Shown here: one piece after another, positions 51,540-64,000 of the stretch
Layout: the number at the start of each line of letters is the position of its first letter
Numbering within the stretch: position 1 is the stretch's first letter
Origin: Scylla paramamosain
Lineage: Eukaryota; Arthropoda; Malacostraca; Decapoda; Portunidae
Direction: 5' to 3'
DNA length: 64,000 nt
Assembly: GCF_035594125.1 (NCBI RefSeq)
Contig: NC_087151.1
Coordinates: 19,099,501 to 19,163,500 of the forward strand
Program-made: the position numbers and the translations under genes
The notes under the pieces: model-generated
Told to the model about the DNA's origin: nothing
What the model saw: only the letters and a program-made list of their open reading frames with translations
Databases searched by the model: none

Positions 51540-51540
<1 letters not shown>
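50725..51540. mobile_element. Possible MITE, weak terminal inverted repeats
   Basis: Left CCCACCATATAAGATGCACT and right, reverse-complemented, TTCCGCCAAAGAAAATGCAC are loosely similar, and the right end abuts the TA array at 51541. The interior shows nothing recognisable. Low confidence. Confidence 0.3.

Positions 51541-51628
<88 letters not shown>
51541..51628. repeat. (TA)n microsatellite
   Basis: About 88 bp, ending at the left terminus of the next pogo-like element. Confidence 0.95.
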
Positions 51629-51633
<5 letters not shown>

Positions 51634-52386
51634 ACTTAGGTTATTGAATTCCTCCCTTTTCAAAGAAATCAGTTTTTGAAAAAAAATTTGGACTCATAAT
51701 TAATTTGGTTGCTGTGCCATAATTCAGCTGTCAAACAAAGTTATTTTGATTTCAAATACTAAAAGGCAAAGCAAAAGCTGTTGTTTATTGCTAATTTATA
51801 GTTTCTATAAATATTTTCTTTGTTGTTATATATTTGGAGGAGAGAGACAGTGAGTAAGACAGCAATTCAATCTTTGAAATAAAGTAAATGTGATCCTGTT
51901 GAAGAGCCTTGATGTAAACAAACAGCCACCTGTGGCTCTCTAGATGACCCACAACTCCATCACTACTGCACAACTGCATTTGCCCATTAGCTTTTCTCAG
52001 TAGCAAGATGTCTAAGTGTTATGATCACCCTCATTTTGGCAGTGTGTTGTTCCTCTCTGTGTCATTCTGTAAGGCTTCCCTCACTACATCGGTGACAAAG
52101 AGAATACCTGCACAGTCTAAACAATATCTTCTGATGAGTTGCGTGCCACTAAATTTAATCAGTACATCCTTTCTGGATAGATAATTTCTGAGCTTCTGTG
52201 GAGTGGTCATCTTGGCAGTGACAATGTCTGTCATAATCCACTAAGGCAGGATGGATGGGTGTCTAGGAATGGGTTAATATATTTTACATTGATTCCTATG
52301 GGAAAAAGTTTTGGTTTGCGAACATTTTGGATTTCAAACAGTGTTCTGGAGTGAATTGAGTTTGAGAACTGTGGTTTCACTTTATA
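51629..52386 (-). mobile_element. Non-autonomous pogo/Tigger-like element, copy 2
   Basis: Inverted relative of 2586-3214: the reverse complement gives AAGTGAAACCACAGTTCTC at the right end, then the same CATCTTGCTACTGAGAAAAG, TTTACATCAAGGCTCTTCAA and CAAAGATTGAATTGC blocks. It continues further than copy 1 and ends with TGGAACTTAGGTTATTGAAT next to the TA array, which resembles T1's 5' terminus including the CCTCCCTTTTC block. No transposase. Confidence 0.7.
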
Positions 52387-52388
52387 TA

Positions 52389-54650
<2,262 letters not shown>

Positions 54651-54723
54651 TGTATTATTTATTTATCCAACACAATACAGTAATATTATGTCCGATGATT
54701 GACATGTAATAAGTATCACATTT

Positions 54724-54878
<155 letters not shown>

Positions 54879-54884
54879 TTATAC

Positions 54885-55183
54885 AGTTATACCTCTGGTT
54901 ACATCCTTAATCTGTTCCATGACCCAGGGCACAACCTGATTTGGATGCAGGTCGGATTTTCATTTCCCATTGAAATCATTGGGAAATTAATTAATCCATT
55001 CCAAGGCAAAAACAACTTTTTAAATTCCCCTAATAACACCTACATTGCAACCAGATGGATATGGAATGGTAGTAATATGAGGTATCTGGAACATAAAGAT
55101 CATAAAGTAATGTCAAAGTTATGATACATACACTTTCTCCCTCTCTTTGACAACTCCTGGCTCAGGAGTAATCCTAAAGCCAC
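54885..55183 (+). mobile_element. Pogo/Tigger-like terminus, interrupted
   Basis: CAGTTATACCTCTGGTTACA at 54885, preceded by TA, then AACCTGATTTGGATGCAGG and a CCATTGAAATCATTGGG segment. This is a typical Tigger end followed by the conserved AAT-rich subterminal block. LINE A6 begins at 55184; the far end was not found, though sequence right of A6 (58487-58600) may belong to it. Confidence 0.5.
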
Positions 55184-55324
55184 TTTTTTTTTTTTTTTTT
55201 ATGTAGGAGGGACACTGACCAAGGGCAGCAAAAACCTGATAAAAAAAAATGCCCACTGAAATGCCAGTCCCATAAAAAGGGTTCAAAGCGGTAGTCAAAA
55301 ATTGAAGGATAAGTGTCTAGAAAC

Positions 55325-56712
55325 CTAACTCTTGAAGGAATTCAAGTCACAGGAAGGTGGAAATACAGAAGCAGGCAGGGAGTTCCAGAGTTTACCAGAG
55401 AAAGGGATGAATGATTGAGAATACTGGTTAACTCTTGCATTAGAGAGGTGGACAGAATAGGGGTGAGAGAAAGAAGAAAGTCTTGTGCAGCGAGGCCGTG
55501 GGAAGAGGGGAGGCATGCAGTTAGCAAGATCAGAAGAGCAGTTAGCATGAAAATAGCAGTAGAATACAGCTAGAGATGCAACATTGCGGTGACGAGAGAG
55601 AGGCTGAAGACAGTCAGAGGAGAGGAGTTGATGAGACGAAAAGCTTTTGATTCCACACTGTCTAGAAGAGCAGTATGAGTGGAATCCCCCAGACATGTGA
55701 AGCATACTCCATACATGGACAGATAAGGCCCTAGTACAGAGTTAGCAGCTGGGGGGGTGAGAAAAACTGGCAGTGACATCTCAGAACGCCTAACTTGATA
55801 GAAGCTGTTTTACCTAGAGATGAGATGTGAAGTTTACGGTTCAGATTATAAGTAAAGGACAGACCGAGGATGTTCAGTGTAGAAGAGGGGGACAGTTGAG
55901 TGTCATTAAAGAAGAGGGGATAGTTGTCTGGAAGGTTGTGTCGAGTTGATAGATGGAGGAATTGAGTTTTTGAGGCATTGAACAATAGCAAGTTTGCTCT
56001 GCTCCAATCAGAAATTTTAGAAAGATCAGAAGTCAAGCGTTCTGTGGCTTCCCTGCATGAAATGTTTACTTCCTGAAGGGTTGGATGTCTATGAAAAGAC
56101 GTGGAAAAGTGCAGGGTGGTATCATCAGCGTAGGAGTGGATAGGACAAGAAGTTTGGTTTAGAAGATCATTAATGAATAATAAGAAGAGAGAACCCTGAG
56201 GAACACCACTGTTAATAGATTTAGGAGAAGAACAGTGACCGTCTACCATAGCAGGAATAGAACGGTCAGAAAGGAAACGAGATGAAGTTACAGAGAGAAG
56301 GATAGAAGCCATAGGAGGGTAGTTTCGAAAACAAACCTTTGTGCTAGACTCTATTAAAAGCTTTTGATATGTCCAAGGCAACAGCAAAAGTTTCACCAAA
56401 ATCTCTAAAAGAGGATGACCAAGACTCAGTAAGAAAAGCCAGAAGATCACCAGTAGAACGGCTTTGATGGAACCAATACTGGTGATCAGATAGAAGGTTG
56501 TGAAGTGATAGATGTTTAAGAATCTTCCTGTTGAGGATAGATTCAAAAACTTTAGATAGGCAGGAAATTAAAGCAATAGGACGGTAGTTTGAGGGATTAG
56601 AATGGTCACCCTTTTTAGGAACAGGTTGAATGTAGGCAAACTTCCAGCAAGAAGGAAAGGTAGATGTTGACAGACAGAGCTGAAAGAGTTTGACTAGGCA
56701 AGGTGCAAGCAC
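55325..56712 (-). pseudogene. A6 reverse transcriptase
   Basis: Contains YRPIALISCLSKVFESILN, ETFAVALDISKAFNRV (motif A with D of KAFDRV changed to N, first Asp kept), [37 protein letters not shown] and, after shifts, the WGDST/WGGSTHTALLD-type C-terminal text. Not translatable as one chain. Confidence 0.8.
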
Positions 56713-57378
56713 AGAAGCACAGTTTCAGAGAACAATAGAAGGGAACACATCAGGTCCATAAGCCTTCTGAGGGTTTAGGCCAGCAAGGGCATGGAAAACA
56801 TCATTGGGAAGAATTTTAATAGGTGGCATAAAGTAGTCAGAGCGTGAAGGAGAGGGAGGAACAAGCCCAGAATCGTTCAAGGTAGCATTTTTAGCAAAGA
56901 TTTGAGCGAAGAGTTCAGCTTTAGAAATAGATGTGATAGCAGTGGTGCCATCTGGTTGAAATAAAGGAGGGAAGGAAGAAGAAGCAAAGTTATTGGAGAT
57001 ATTTTTGGTTAGATGCCAGAAGTCACGAGGGGAGTTACATCTTGAAAGGTTTTGACACTTTCTGTTAATGAAGGAGTTTTTGGCTAGTTGGAGAACAGAC
57101 TTGGCATGGTTCCGGGCAGAAGTATAAAGTGCATGAGATTCTGGTGATGGAAGGCTTAAGTACCTTTTGTGGGCCACCTCTCTATCATGTATAGCACGAG
57201 AACAAGATGTGTTAAACCAAGGTTTGGAAGGTTTAGGTCGAGAAAAAGAGTGAGGAATGTATGCCTCCATGCCAGACACTATCACCTCCTTTATGCCCTC
57301 AGCACACAAAGACGGGTCTCTGACACGGAAGCAGTAGTCATTCCAAGGAAAATCAGGAAAATACCTCCTCAGGTCCCC

Positions 57379-58190
57379 CTAACTAGCAGAGGCAAAATGC
57401 CAGAGGCACCTTCGCTTAGGGGGATCCAGAGGAGGGATTGGAGCAATAGGACAAGATACAGAGATGAGATTGTGATTGGAGGAGCCCAACAGAGAAGAAA
57501 GGGTGACAGCATAAGCAGAAGGATTAGAGGTCAGGAAAAGGTCAAGAATGTTGAGCATATCTCCAAGACGGTCAGGAATACGAGTAGGGTGTTGCACCAA
57601 TTGCTCTAGGTCATGGAGGATAGCAAAGCTGAAGGCTAGTTCACCAGGATGGTTAGTGAAGGGAGAGGAAAGCCAAAGCTGGTGGTGAACATTGAAGTCT
57701 CCAAGAATGGAGATCTCTGCAAAAGGGAAGAGAGTCAGAATGTGCTCCACTTTGGAAGTTAAGTAGTCAAAGAATTTCTTATAGTCAGAGGAGTTAGAAT
57801 GTCTTATAGTCATAGGTATACAGCACAGATAAATTTAGTTTGAGAGTGACTCTGTAGTCGTAGCCAGATGGTGGAAAACTCGAAAGATTCAAGAGCGTGG
57901 GCACGAGAGCAGGTTAAGTCATTGTGCACATAAACACAACATCAAGCTTTGGATTGAAAATGAGAATAGAGAAAGTAGGAGGGAACAGAAAAGGGGCTAC
58001 TGTCAGTTGCCTCAGACACCTGAATTTCAGTGAGGAAAAGAAGATGAGGTTTAGAAGAGGAGAGGTGGTGTTCTACAGATTGAAAATTAGATCTTAGACC
58101 ACGAATGTTGCAGAAGTTAATGAAGAAAAAGTTGAGGGGTGTCAAGACACGTAGGGTTGTCGACAGAAAGGCAGTCTGACCTGGGAACAT
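57379..58190 (-). pseudogene. A6 endonuclease domain
   Basis: The first block ends KPHLLFLTEIQVSEATDSSP (catalytic Glu of TE-motif); after a shift, 57813-57379 gives [39 protein letters not shown] and [12 protein letters not shown]. The usual S-D-H motif reads S-N-H, so the catalytic Asp is changed to Asn in this copy (A4 keeps SDH). Confidence 0.8.
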
Positions 58191-58486
58191 TTATGATTCC
58201 CTCCCCAGATTGGGACTCCGAGGTTGGTGTAGGAGTCACCATAATAATTTTGAGATTTTTGAGTGAAGGGTGTGTGTGTTATTAGGTGCTTGTAGTTTTG
58301 TGTGGAGGAAGAGAGTTGTCTTTAGAGGGCAGGCTGTGACTGCCCCCTTGTATTGTGAGACACAAAGGGAAACGTTCAGTGAGGTCATAGCTCAGTTTAA
58401 TGATAAGTTCACAGCACCCCCTGAACAGTGCTTTAGACCTCACTGGGAGTAATTATCATTTCGGCAGGTGTCTACTGCCTCCTCCT

Positions 58487-58867
58487 CTGGGTACCTTTGC
58501 TTACATGGTTGACCAAAGGATAATGGATTGCGTCATACACTGGTTTATTGCTGTCACAACACTAATAGCTCAAGATGTAAGATGTTAAATAATTAAAAAG
58601 CTACATATTGTACGTATATTACTCTGAATTTTTAAAACACCAGCACCGCCATGCCAAGACGATTAATACCTTGTTCAACAATTGGCTCAAACATTCAAAA
58701 CATGCAAAGGCTATAATTGACTAGTTTAACATAACAGTATTTATTGGCATCATGATCTTTGTGAATAGACAACTGATTGTTGTAATTTGGCGGGTTGGGC
58801 GCCTGCTTGCCCGCCTGTGACATTGTCAGTAAACATTCAACACCCATAGAGTTAGGATGGGCCCACA

Positions 58868-58870
<3 letters not shown>
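58487..58870. other. Unassigned spacer
   Basis: Nothing recognised; it may include the far part of the pogo-like element interrupted by A6. Confidence 0.4.

Positions 58871-58938
<68 letters not shown>
58871..58938. repeat. (GT)n microsatellite
   Basis: About 68 bp. Confidence 0.95.
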
Positions 58939-59790
<852 letters not shown>

Positions 59791-60019
59791 CTACTCACAC
59801 CCCACATAACAGTACTAATGTCCACTTTATGAACATCTGGGTTTATGAACATAAAGGGCTGTTAGCTGAAAATGTGTTCATGGCACACAGAACATAACAC
59901 ACCACAGCCACCAAACCGTTTAAATGTCCAAACCAGCTCTTGCACTTTATCCAACTTTATCTATATATTTTTGGTTCATCCATTGCACACTATGCCTGGA
60001 GATAAATGAACTTGAACTG

Positions 60020-60180
60020 AAGATGCTGGTGCCCCAAGGAAATGCCAAGAAATCTTGTTTCAAAACAAAGGTAGCAGTAATCAAGAAACTCAACAGCAGT
60101 GAGAAGATGGTGAATGTTGCACGTGCCTATGGAATAAATCACTCCACCATAGGCACAGTCTGCAAGAAGAAAAAAAAAGG
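60020..60180 (+). pseudogene. T4 transposase CENP-B HTH fragment
   Basis: The frame reads LKMLVPQGNAKKSCFKTKVA then VIKKLNSSEKMVNVARAYGI and NHSTIGTVCKKKKK. The KxxVIKKLxxxEKMVNVARxxGxxxSTIxTI pattern is the psq/CENP-B N-terminal helix-turn-helix of Tigger/Jerky proteins. It is followed by a shift into VMEHVMGAIPMK, the next expected segment. The catalytic domain is missing. Confidence 0.8.
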
Positions 60181-60212
60181 TCATGGAACATGTCATGGGA
60201 GCCATACCAATG

Positions 60213-60309
60213 AAATTGTAGAAGTACATGAGACTTACCGCAGGTCAGTTGAAATGTGCTTCGGATTTTATGATGCAAATCACCTCTGCCAGCAGTGAGC
60301 TTTCATATG
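60213..60309 (+). repeat. Small MITE copy (partial)
   Basis: A 97-bp block (AAATTGTAGAAGTACATGAG to TTTCATATG) that recurs inverted at 61805-61901 on the other side of LINE A7. Confidence 0.8.
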
Positions 60310-60402
60310 AGAGACACCATGCTGCCTCGCCACGTCAGACTTTAAAGTGCACGACCACCCACATGATCATTTTTTAAGCAATCCAACGTAACTGTCCAAG
60401 TC

Positions 60403-61766
60403 CCTCAACAGGAAGATTCTTAAATATCTATCACTTCACAACCTTCTATCTGATCGTCAGTATGGGTTCTGTCAAGGCCGCTCTACTGGTGATCTTCTGG
60501 CTTTCCTTACTGAGTCTTGGTCATCCTCTTTTAGAGATTTTGGTGAAACTTTTGCTGTTGCCTTGGACATATCAAAAGCTTTTGATAGAGTCTGGCACAA
60601 AGCTTTGATTTCCAAACTACCCTCCTTCGGTTTCTATCCTTCTCTCTGTAACTTCATCTCAAGTTTCCTTTTTGACTGTTCTATTGCTGCTGTGGTAGAC
60701 GGTCACTGTTCTTCTAAATCTATTAACAGTGGTGTTCCTCAGGGTTCTGTCCTGTCACCCACTCTCTTCTTATTATTCATTAATGATCTTCTAAACCAAA
60801 CTTCTTGTCCTATCCACTCCTACGCTGATGATACCACCCTGCACTTTTCTACGTCTTTTCATAGACGTCCAACCCTTCAGGAGGTAAACATATCACGCAG
60901 GGAAGCCACAGAACGTCTGACTTCTGATCTTTCTAAAATTTCTGATTGGGGCAGAGCAAACTTGGTATTGTTCAATGCCTCAAAAACTCAATTCCTCCAT
61001 CTATGAACTCGACACAACCTTCCAGACAACTATCCCCTCTTCTTCAATGACACTCAACTGTCCCCCTTCTTCTACACTGAACATCCTTGGTCTATCTTTT
61101 TCTTATAATCTGAACTGGAAACTTCACATCTCATCTCTAGCTAAAACAGCTTCTATAGGTGTTTTGAGACATCTCCGCCAGTTTTTCTCACCCCCCCAGC
61201 TGCTAACTCTATACAAGGGCCTTATCCGTCCATGTATGGAGTATGCTTCACATGTCTGGGGGGTTTCCACTCATACTGCTCTTCCAGACAGGGTGGAATC
61301 AGAAGCTTTTCGTCTCATCAACTCCTCTCCTCTAACTGACTGTCTTCAGCCTCTCTCTCACTGCCGCAGTGTTGCATATCTAGCTGTCTTCTACCGCTAT
61401 TTTCATGCTAACTGCTCTTCTGATCTTGCTGACTGCATGCCTCCCCTCCTTCCGCGGCCTCGCTGCACAAGACTTTCTTCTTTCTCTCACCCCTATTCTG
61501 TCCACCTCTCTAATGCAAGAGTTAACCAGTATTCTCAATCATTCATCCCTTTCTCTGGTAAACTCTGGAACTCCCTGCCTGCTTCTGTATTTCCACCTTC
61601 CTATGACTTGAATTCCTTCAAGAGGGAGGTTTGAAGACACTTATCCATCAATTTTTGACCACTGCTTTGACCCTTTTATGGGACTGGCATTTCAGTGGGC
61701 ATTTTTTTTTATTAGATTTTTGTTGCCCTTGGCCAGTGTCACTCCTACATAAAAAAAAAAAAAAAA
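60403..61766 (+). mobile_element. LINE-A copy A7, 5'-truncated, relatively intact RT
   Basis: Begins in the RT fingers (LNRKILKYLSLHNLLSDRQY equivalent) and ends in poly-A at 61751-61766. Contains ALDISKAFDRVWHKALISKL at 60560-60615, SGVPQGSVLSPTLFLLFIND and IHSYADDTTLHFS near 60815. After shifts near 61000, ILGLSFSYNLNWK and the WGVSTHTALPD to SFKREV C-terminus follow. RT motifs A-C are unbroken; it lacks the endonuclease. Confidence 0.85.
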
Positions 61767-61804
61767 GTATGTGACACCCTATAGCTTAGGGAGGGAGCAG
61801 AGGG

Positions 61805-61945
61805 CATATGAAAGCTCACTGCTGGCAGAGGTGATTTGCATTATAAAATCCGAAGCACATTTCAACTGACCTGCAGTAAGTCTCATGTACTTCTACAATT
61901 TTATGTCTGCAAATCACTCCTCTGCCACTGCTCGCTCTCCTATGA
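61805..61945 (-). mobile_element. Small palindromic MITE, about 140 bp
   Basis: CATATGAAAGCTCACTGCTG on the left is mirrored by GCAGTGGCAGAG-type sequence ending near 61945 (both arms share GGCAGAGG-(A)-GTGATTTGCA), enclosing the 97-bp block shared with 60213-60309. Confidence 0.55.
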
Positions 61946-62112
61946 GATTTTGAAGCCATGTGGGTGGAGTACAGAACATAAGTAATCAAGAATGTGCAAT
62001 GGGTAAAGAAAACATACGAGAAACAAAATAACATATTGTGATGAAGTTACATATTCAATACATATGTATGTAGTTAATCAAAAATATTCCGTGCAACTAA
62101 AGGTGGTACACA

Positions 62113-62960
62113 CTAACCCAGTACCCCTTCTTGGAAAGTGTCAATGTCCCCAAGAACCTCTTTGTCATAATGCTTGGCAAAAGTAGCTTCCCTTGACCAC
62201 CCAGCCTTTGCCAAGATATGTGCAATTGGTACCGCCATGGCCTTTGCCCTCGACACTGCAGCCTGCCTAACGCTGCCAGCTGAATAGATCTTGGTGTCCA
62301 CACCCGACCTGTTCAGCATAATTCTGATCCATCTAGCAACAGTGTCTCTAGTGACAGGTTTATGGGGTCTCACAATACTAAGGAATAAAGGACCGTTCAT
62401 CTGATCCCCATCAGTCCGAAACTGGGCAGTCCTCTCAATGTACATTTTTAATGTCTCACAAACACATAGCCTCTTATCAGTAGCGTATGCTGTAAATTGC
62501 ACATATTTTACATTGAATTTTGGCCGACATTGCTTAATGTTATCCCCTAATGATACACAAATAGAGGTTTCACCAATGGAAATATTGTTCAACACTAACA
62601 AATGCAACGTTTGCACTCTGGCAGCTTGCGTGAGTGCCATCAGCATTGCTAATTTCAGTGTGAGTTCTTTTAGTGTAAGTGTGCGTAACGGCTCCAGGGT
62701 ACACAGCTGTTCCAGCACCAACTTTACATCCCAGGTCTATGTGTAACAGGGCACAGGTGGTCTCAGGTTGAAGACTCCCCTCAGAAACCTGTTAACCAGA
62801 GGGTGATTCCCCGCTCGGCACCCATCCACCACGATGCCAAGTGAAGAGAGGGCTCCCCTCACTGTGTTGACGCAGTCATAGGCAACACCCCTGTGGAAAG
62901 TGTCAGATAAAAATTGTATGACATCTGTTAAACTGGGAGTAAGAGGATTGATGTGCCCTC
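62113..62960 (-). pseudogene. DIRS tyrosine recombinase with one in-frame stop
   Basis: In frame from about 62960: TPSLTDVIQFLSDTFHRGVA, VRGALSSLGIVVDGCRAGNH, PLVNRFLRGVFNLRPPVPCY, then a TAG stop at 62737-62739, then TWDVKLVLEQLCTLEPLRTL and LAMLMALTQAARVQTLHLL (first catalytic Arg). GSVRQAAVSRAKAMAVPIAH carries the second Arg, and AGWSREATFAKHYDKEVLG ends with the nucleophile Tyr. The usual HxxR reads GxxR here. One base change would remove the stop, so it decayed recently or is read through. Confidence 0.85.
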
Positions 62961-64000
62961 TGTCACAAAACTGTATCCATCTGGTGACATGTGTCTGACA
63001 CTGTCTCTATGTCGCTGGTCTCCAGGAGGCCATGAGGATGTCCATACCCGCTGTCGAAATGCCTCTTGCTCGAATGTGTTGCCAGACAAGAGACATGCCA
63101 TCAACCGGGTGTGCTTCATGACAGGGTGTTCCTCCTCTGAAGCCAGATGCCGCAGAATATCCTTCCTCCACATGATTATCCGGGGCTCGGTGATGAGCAT
63201 CTTCAGGAGGGTTCCCATCCAAGGTTGTGATGGCCATAAGGGCACAATGAACCACCCTCTCGCCATCTCTGCACACAACTTTTGAAGGCATCTGGCAATC
63301 AGAGCAAACGGGGGAAAAATGTAGACCAGAGGAAACTGTGACCAAGGTATAGTAAAGGCATCAAAGTGTTCTGCCTCTGGGTCAGGATACCAAGAACAAA
63401 AACGAGGAACCTGGTTATTTAACCTGGAGGCAAACAGATCAATGCTGGGGACACCAAAAATTTTGCAAAACTCTCTAAAAATTCTCACATTTAATTTCCA
63501 TTCATGTCTGTCATTAAACTGTCTTGAAGCTGCATCTGCCATAGAATTACCACTTCCTGGGATGTGAGAACATGTAATCCAAACATTGTATTCTGTACAC
63601 CAATCCCAGATTTTCCGACTGATGTCATTACATGCTGGTGATTTCGTGCCCCCCATTTGATTTATATGAGCTACTGCTGTGGCGTTGTCGGAAAACACCT
63701 TAATGTGCTTTCCTCTGATCAGATGGGCAAAGGACATCACTGCAAATAGGATGGCTTTTAGTTCCTTTGAGTTTATATGTAATCCCATTTCAGTCTCGGA
63801 CCATCTGCCATTAATAGATTGGTCATTAAGGCATCCATCCCAACCCAAGTTTGAGGCATCCGTGTAAAGGTGTAATTCTGTGCCAGTTCTAAGAATTTTT
63901 CTGTCTTGTACGTCAACATTAGTGATCCACCAAAGGAGATCTTTCTTCATGTCAGCTGTGATGTCTATCCATTTGTCAAAATTACCTTTTGTCCGCTGCA
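62928..64000 (-). CDS. DIRS RT-RNase H-methyltransferase polyprotein, partial
   Basis: Open from the right edge (in frame upstream of Met at 63950) to a stop at 62928. RNase H: HLYTDASNLGWDG (Asp), NSKELKAILFAV (Glu), KVFSDNATAVAHI (Asp) and SMADAASRQ (Asp), so the catalytic acids are present. Then SIDLFASRLNNQVPRFCSWY, YIFPPFALIARCLQKL (a PPF motif in the position of the DPPY-like motif) and FIVPLWPSQPWMGTLLKMLI make the Dam-like methyltransferase domain found in many DIRS elements. No stops, so this part could still be translatable; the 5' end is outside the window. Confidence 0.9.
   Translation of the reverse strand, partial: QRTKGNFDKWIDITADMKKDLLWWITNVDVQDRKILRTGTELHLYTDASNLGWDGCLNDQSINGRWSETEMGLHINSKELKAILFAVMSFAHLIRGKHIKVFSDNATAVAHINQMGGTKSPACNDISRKIWDWCTEYNVWITCSHIPGSGNSMADAASRQFNDRHEWKLNVRIFREFCKIFGVPSIDLFASRLNNQVPRFCSWYPDPEAEHFDAFTIPWSQFPLVYIFPPFALIARCLQKLCAEMARGWFIVPLWPSQPWMGTLLKMLITEPRIIMWRKDILRHLASEEEHPVMKHTRLMACLLSGNTFEQEAFRQRVWTSSWPPGDQRHRDSVRHMSPDGYSFVTEGTSILLLPV

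Larger units (their letters stand above)
55184..58486 (-). mobile_element. LINE-A copy A6, apparently full length (3.3 kb)
   Basis: Poly-T at 55184-55200; 5' end near 58486 at the same AGGAGGCAGTAGACACCTGC as A4. Order on minus: EN N-terminus (58190-57942, FFINFCNIRGLRSNFQSVEH), EN (57813-57379, [15 protein letters not shown]), linker (57309-56725), RT fingers (56712-56344) and RT palm to C-terminus (56546-55325). It retains IHSYADDTTLHFS, but motif B is shortened (GVPQGSLFLLFIND, lacking VLSPT) by a small deletion near 56192. Several frameshifts. Confidence 0.85.
59810..60400 (+). mobile_element. Tigger/pogo element T4, N-terminal part
   Basis: Starts with CAGTACTAATGTCCACTTTA and an internal TTATGAACATCTGGGTTTAT repeat-like terminus, then a CENP-B HTH coding piece. 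A short MITE-related sequence (60213-60309) and then LINE A7 (from 60403) interrupt it; no DDE part is seen beyond A7. Confidence 0.65.
62113..64000 (-). mobile_element. DIRS-type retroelement, 3' half (runs off right edge)
   Basis: Minus-strand order RT tail, RNase H, methyltransferase-like domain, then tyrosine recombinase is diagnostic for DIRS retrotransposons, which integrate with a recombinase instead of an integrase. RT proper lies beyond 64000. The two ORFs overlap in different frames around 62928-62980. Terminal repeats were not identified; 61946-62112 shows no recognisable end. Confidence 0.88.

Overview
This is a eukaryotic, non-coding-rich, repeat-dominated window. It most likely comes from an arthropod, probably a decapod crustacean. 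That is inferred from the very long dinucleotide microsatellites (TA, GA, CA), the many pogo/Tigger-type elements, CR1-like LINEs whose 3' ends carry a TATTTACCTAG-type tail, a Penelope-like element and a DIRS retroelement. No prokaryotic, viral, rRNA or tRNA genes were recognised.

Host gene: the only convincing cellular coding sequence is three consecutive plus-strand exons (15415-15535, 19913-20083, 20212-20382). They encode part of the GH47 domain of an EDEM1-like ER-degradation mannosidase-like protein. All three have GT/AG splice sites, continuous reading frames and no stops. Neighbouring EDEM1 exons were not found in the window, so the flanking introns must be very long or the gene is incomplete here.

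Layout: 1-1.25 kb, head-to-head Harbinger fragments. 1.7-2.0 kb, a hAT MITE. 2.6-5.8 kb, a non-autonomous pogo element followed by Tigger copy T1. 5.8-6.0 kb, a TA/CA array. 6.0-11.3 kb, Tigger copy T2, itself split by a LINE-A fragment, a MITE and a third LINE that lies in a CT microsatellite. 11.3-14.3 kb, microsatellites and MITEs. 14.36-20.4 kb, the EDEM1 exons with transposons filling the introns. 21.8-40.5 kb, three minus-strand CR1-like LINEs in a row (CR1-a, CR1-c, CR1-b), which are interrupted by two LINE-A copies (A3, A4) and a CpG-rich foldback MITE. 41-49.5 kb, a minus-strand Penelope-like element broken by three insertions. The largest is a TTAA-flanked piggyBac-like element that carries its own CR1 copy and microsatellites. 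49.8-54.9 kb, foldback and pogo-type MITEs separated by TA and CA arrays. 55.2-58.5 kb, LINE-A copy A6. 59.5-61.9 kb, a 190-bp CT array and a Tigger fragment interrupted by LINE-A copy A7. 62.1-64 kb, a minus-strand DIRS retroelement (RNase H, methyltransferase-like domain, tyrosine recombinase) that runs off the right edge.

The most informative theme is readable nesting. In several places the host element's coding sequence resumes on the far side of the guest, and target-site duplications (TA, TTAA, ATAT, 8 bp) are visible, so a relative order of insertions can be built. A second theme is the regular contact between transposon ends and simple repeats: pogo TA target sites sit at the edges of TA arrays, and CR1 3' tails abut GT/CA arrays. 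No wholly new gene system was identified. The least familiar elements are a 554-bp MITE with CpG-rich termini and the chimeric A3 LINE.
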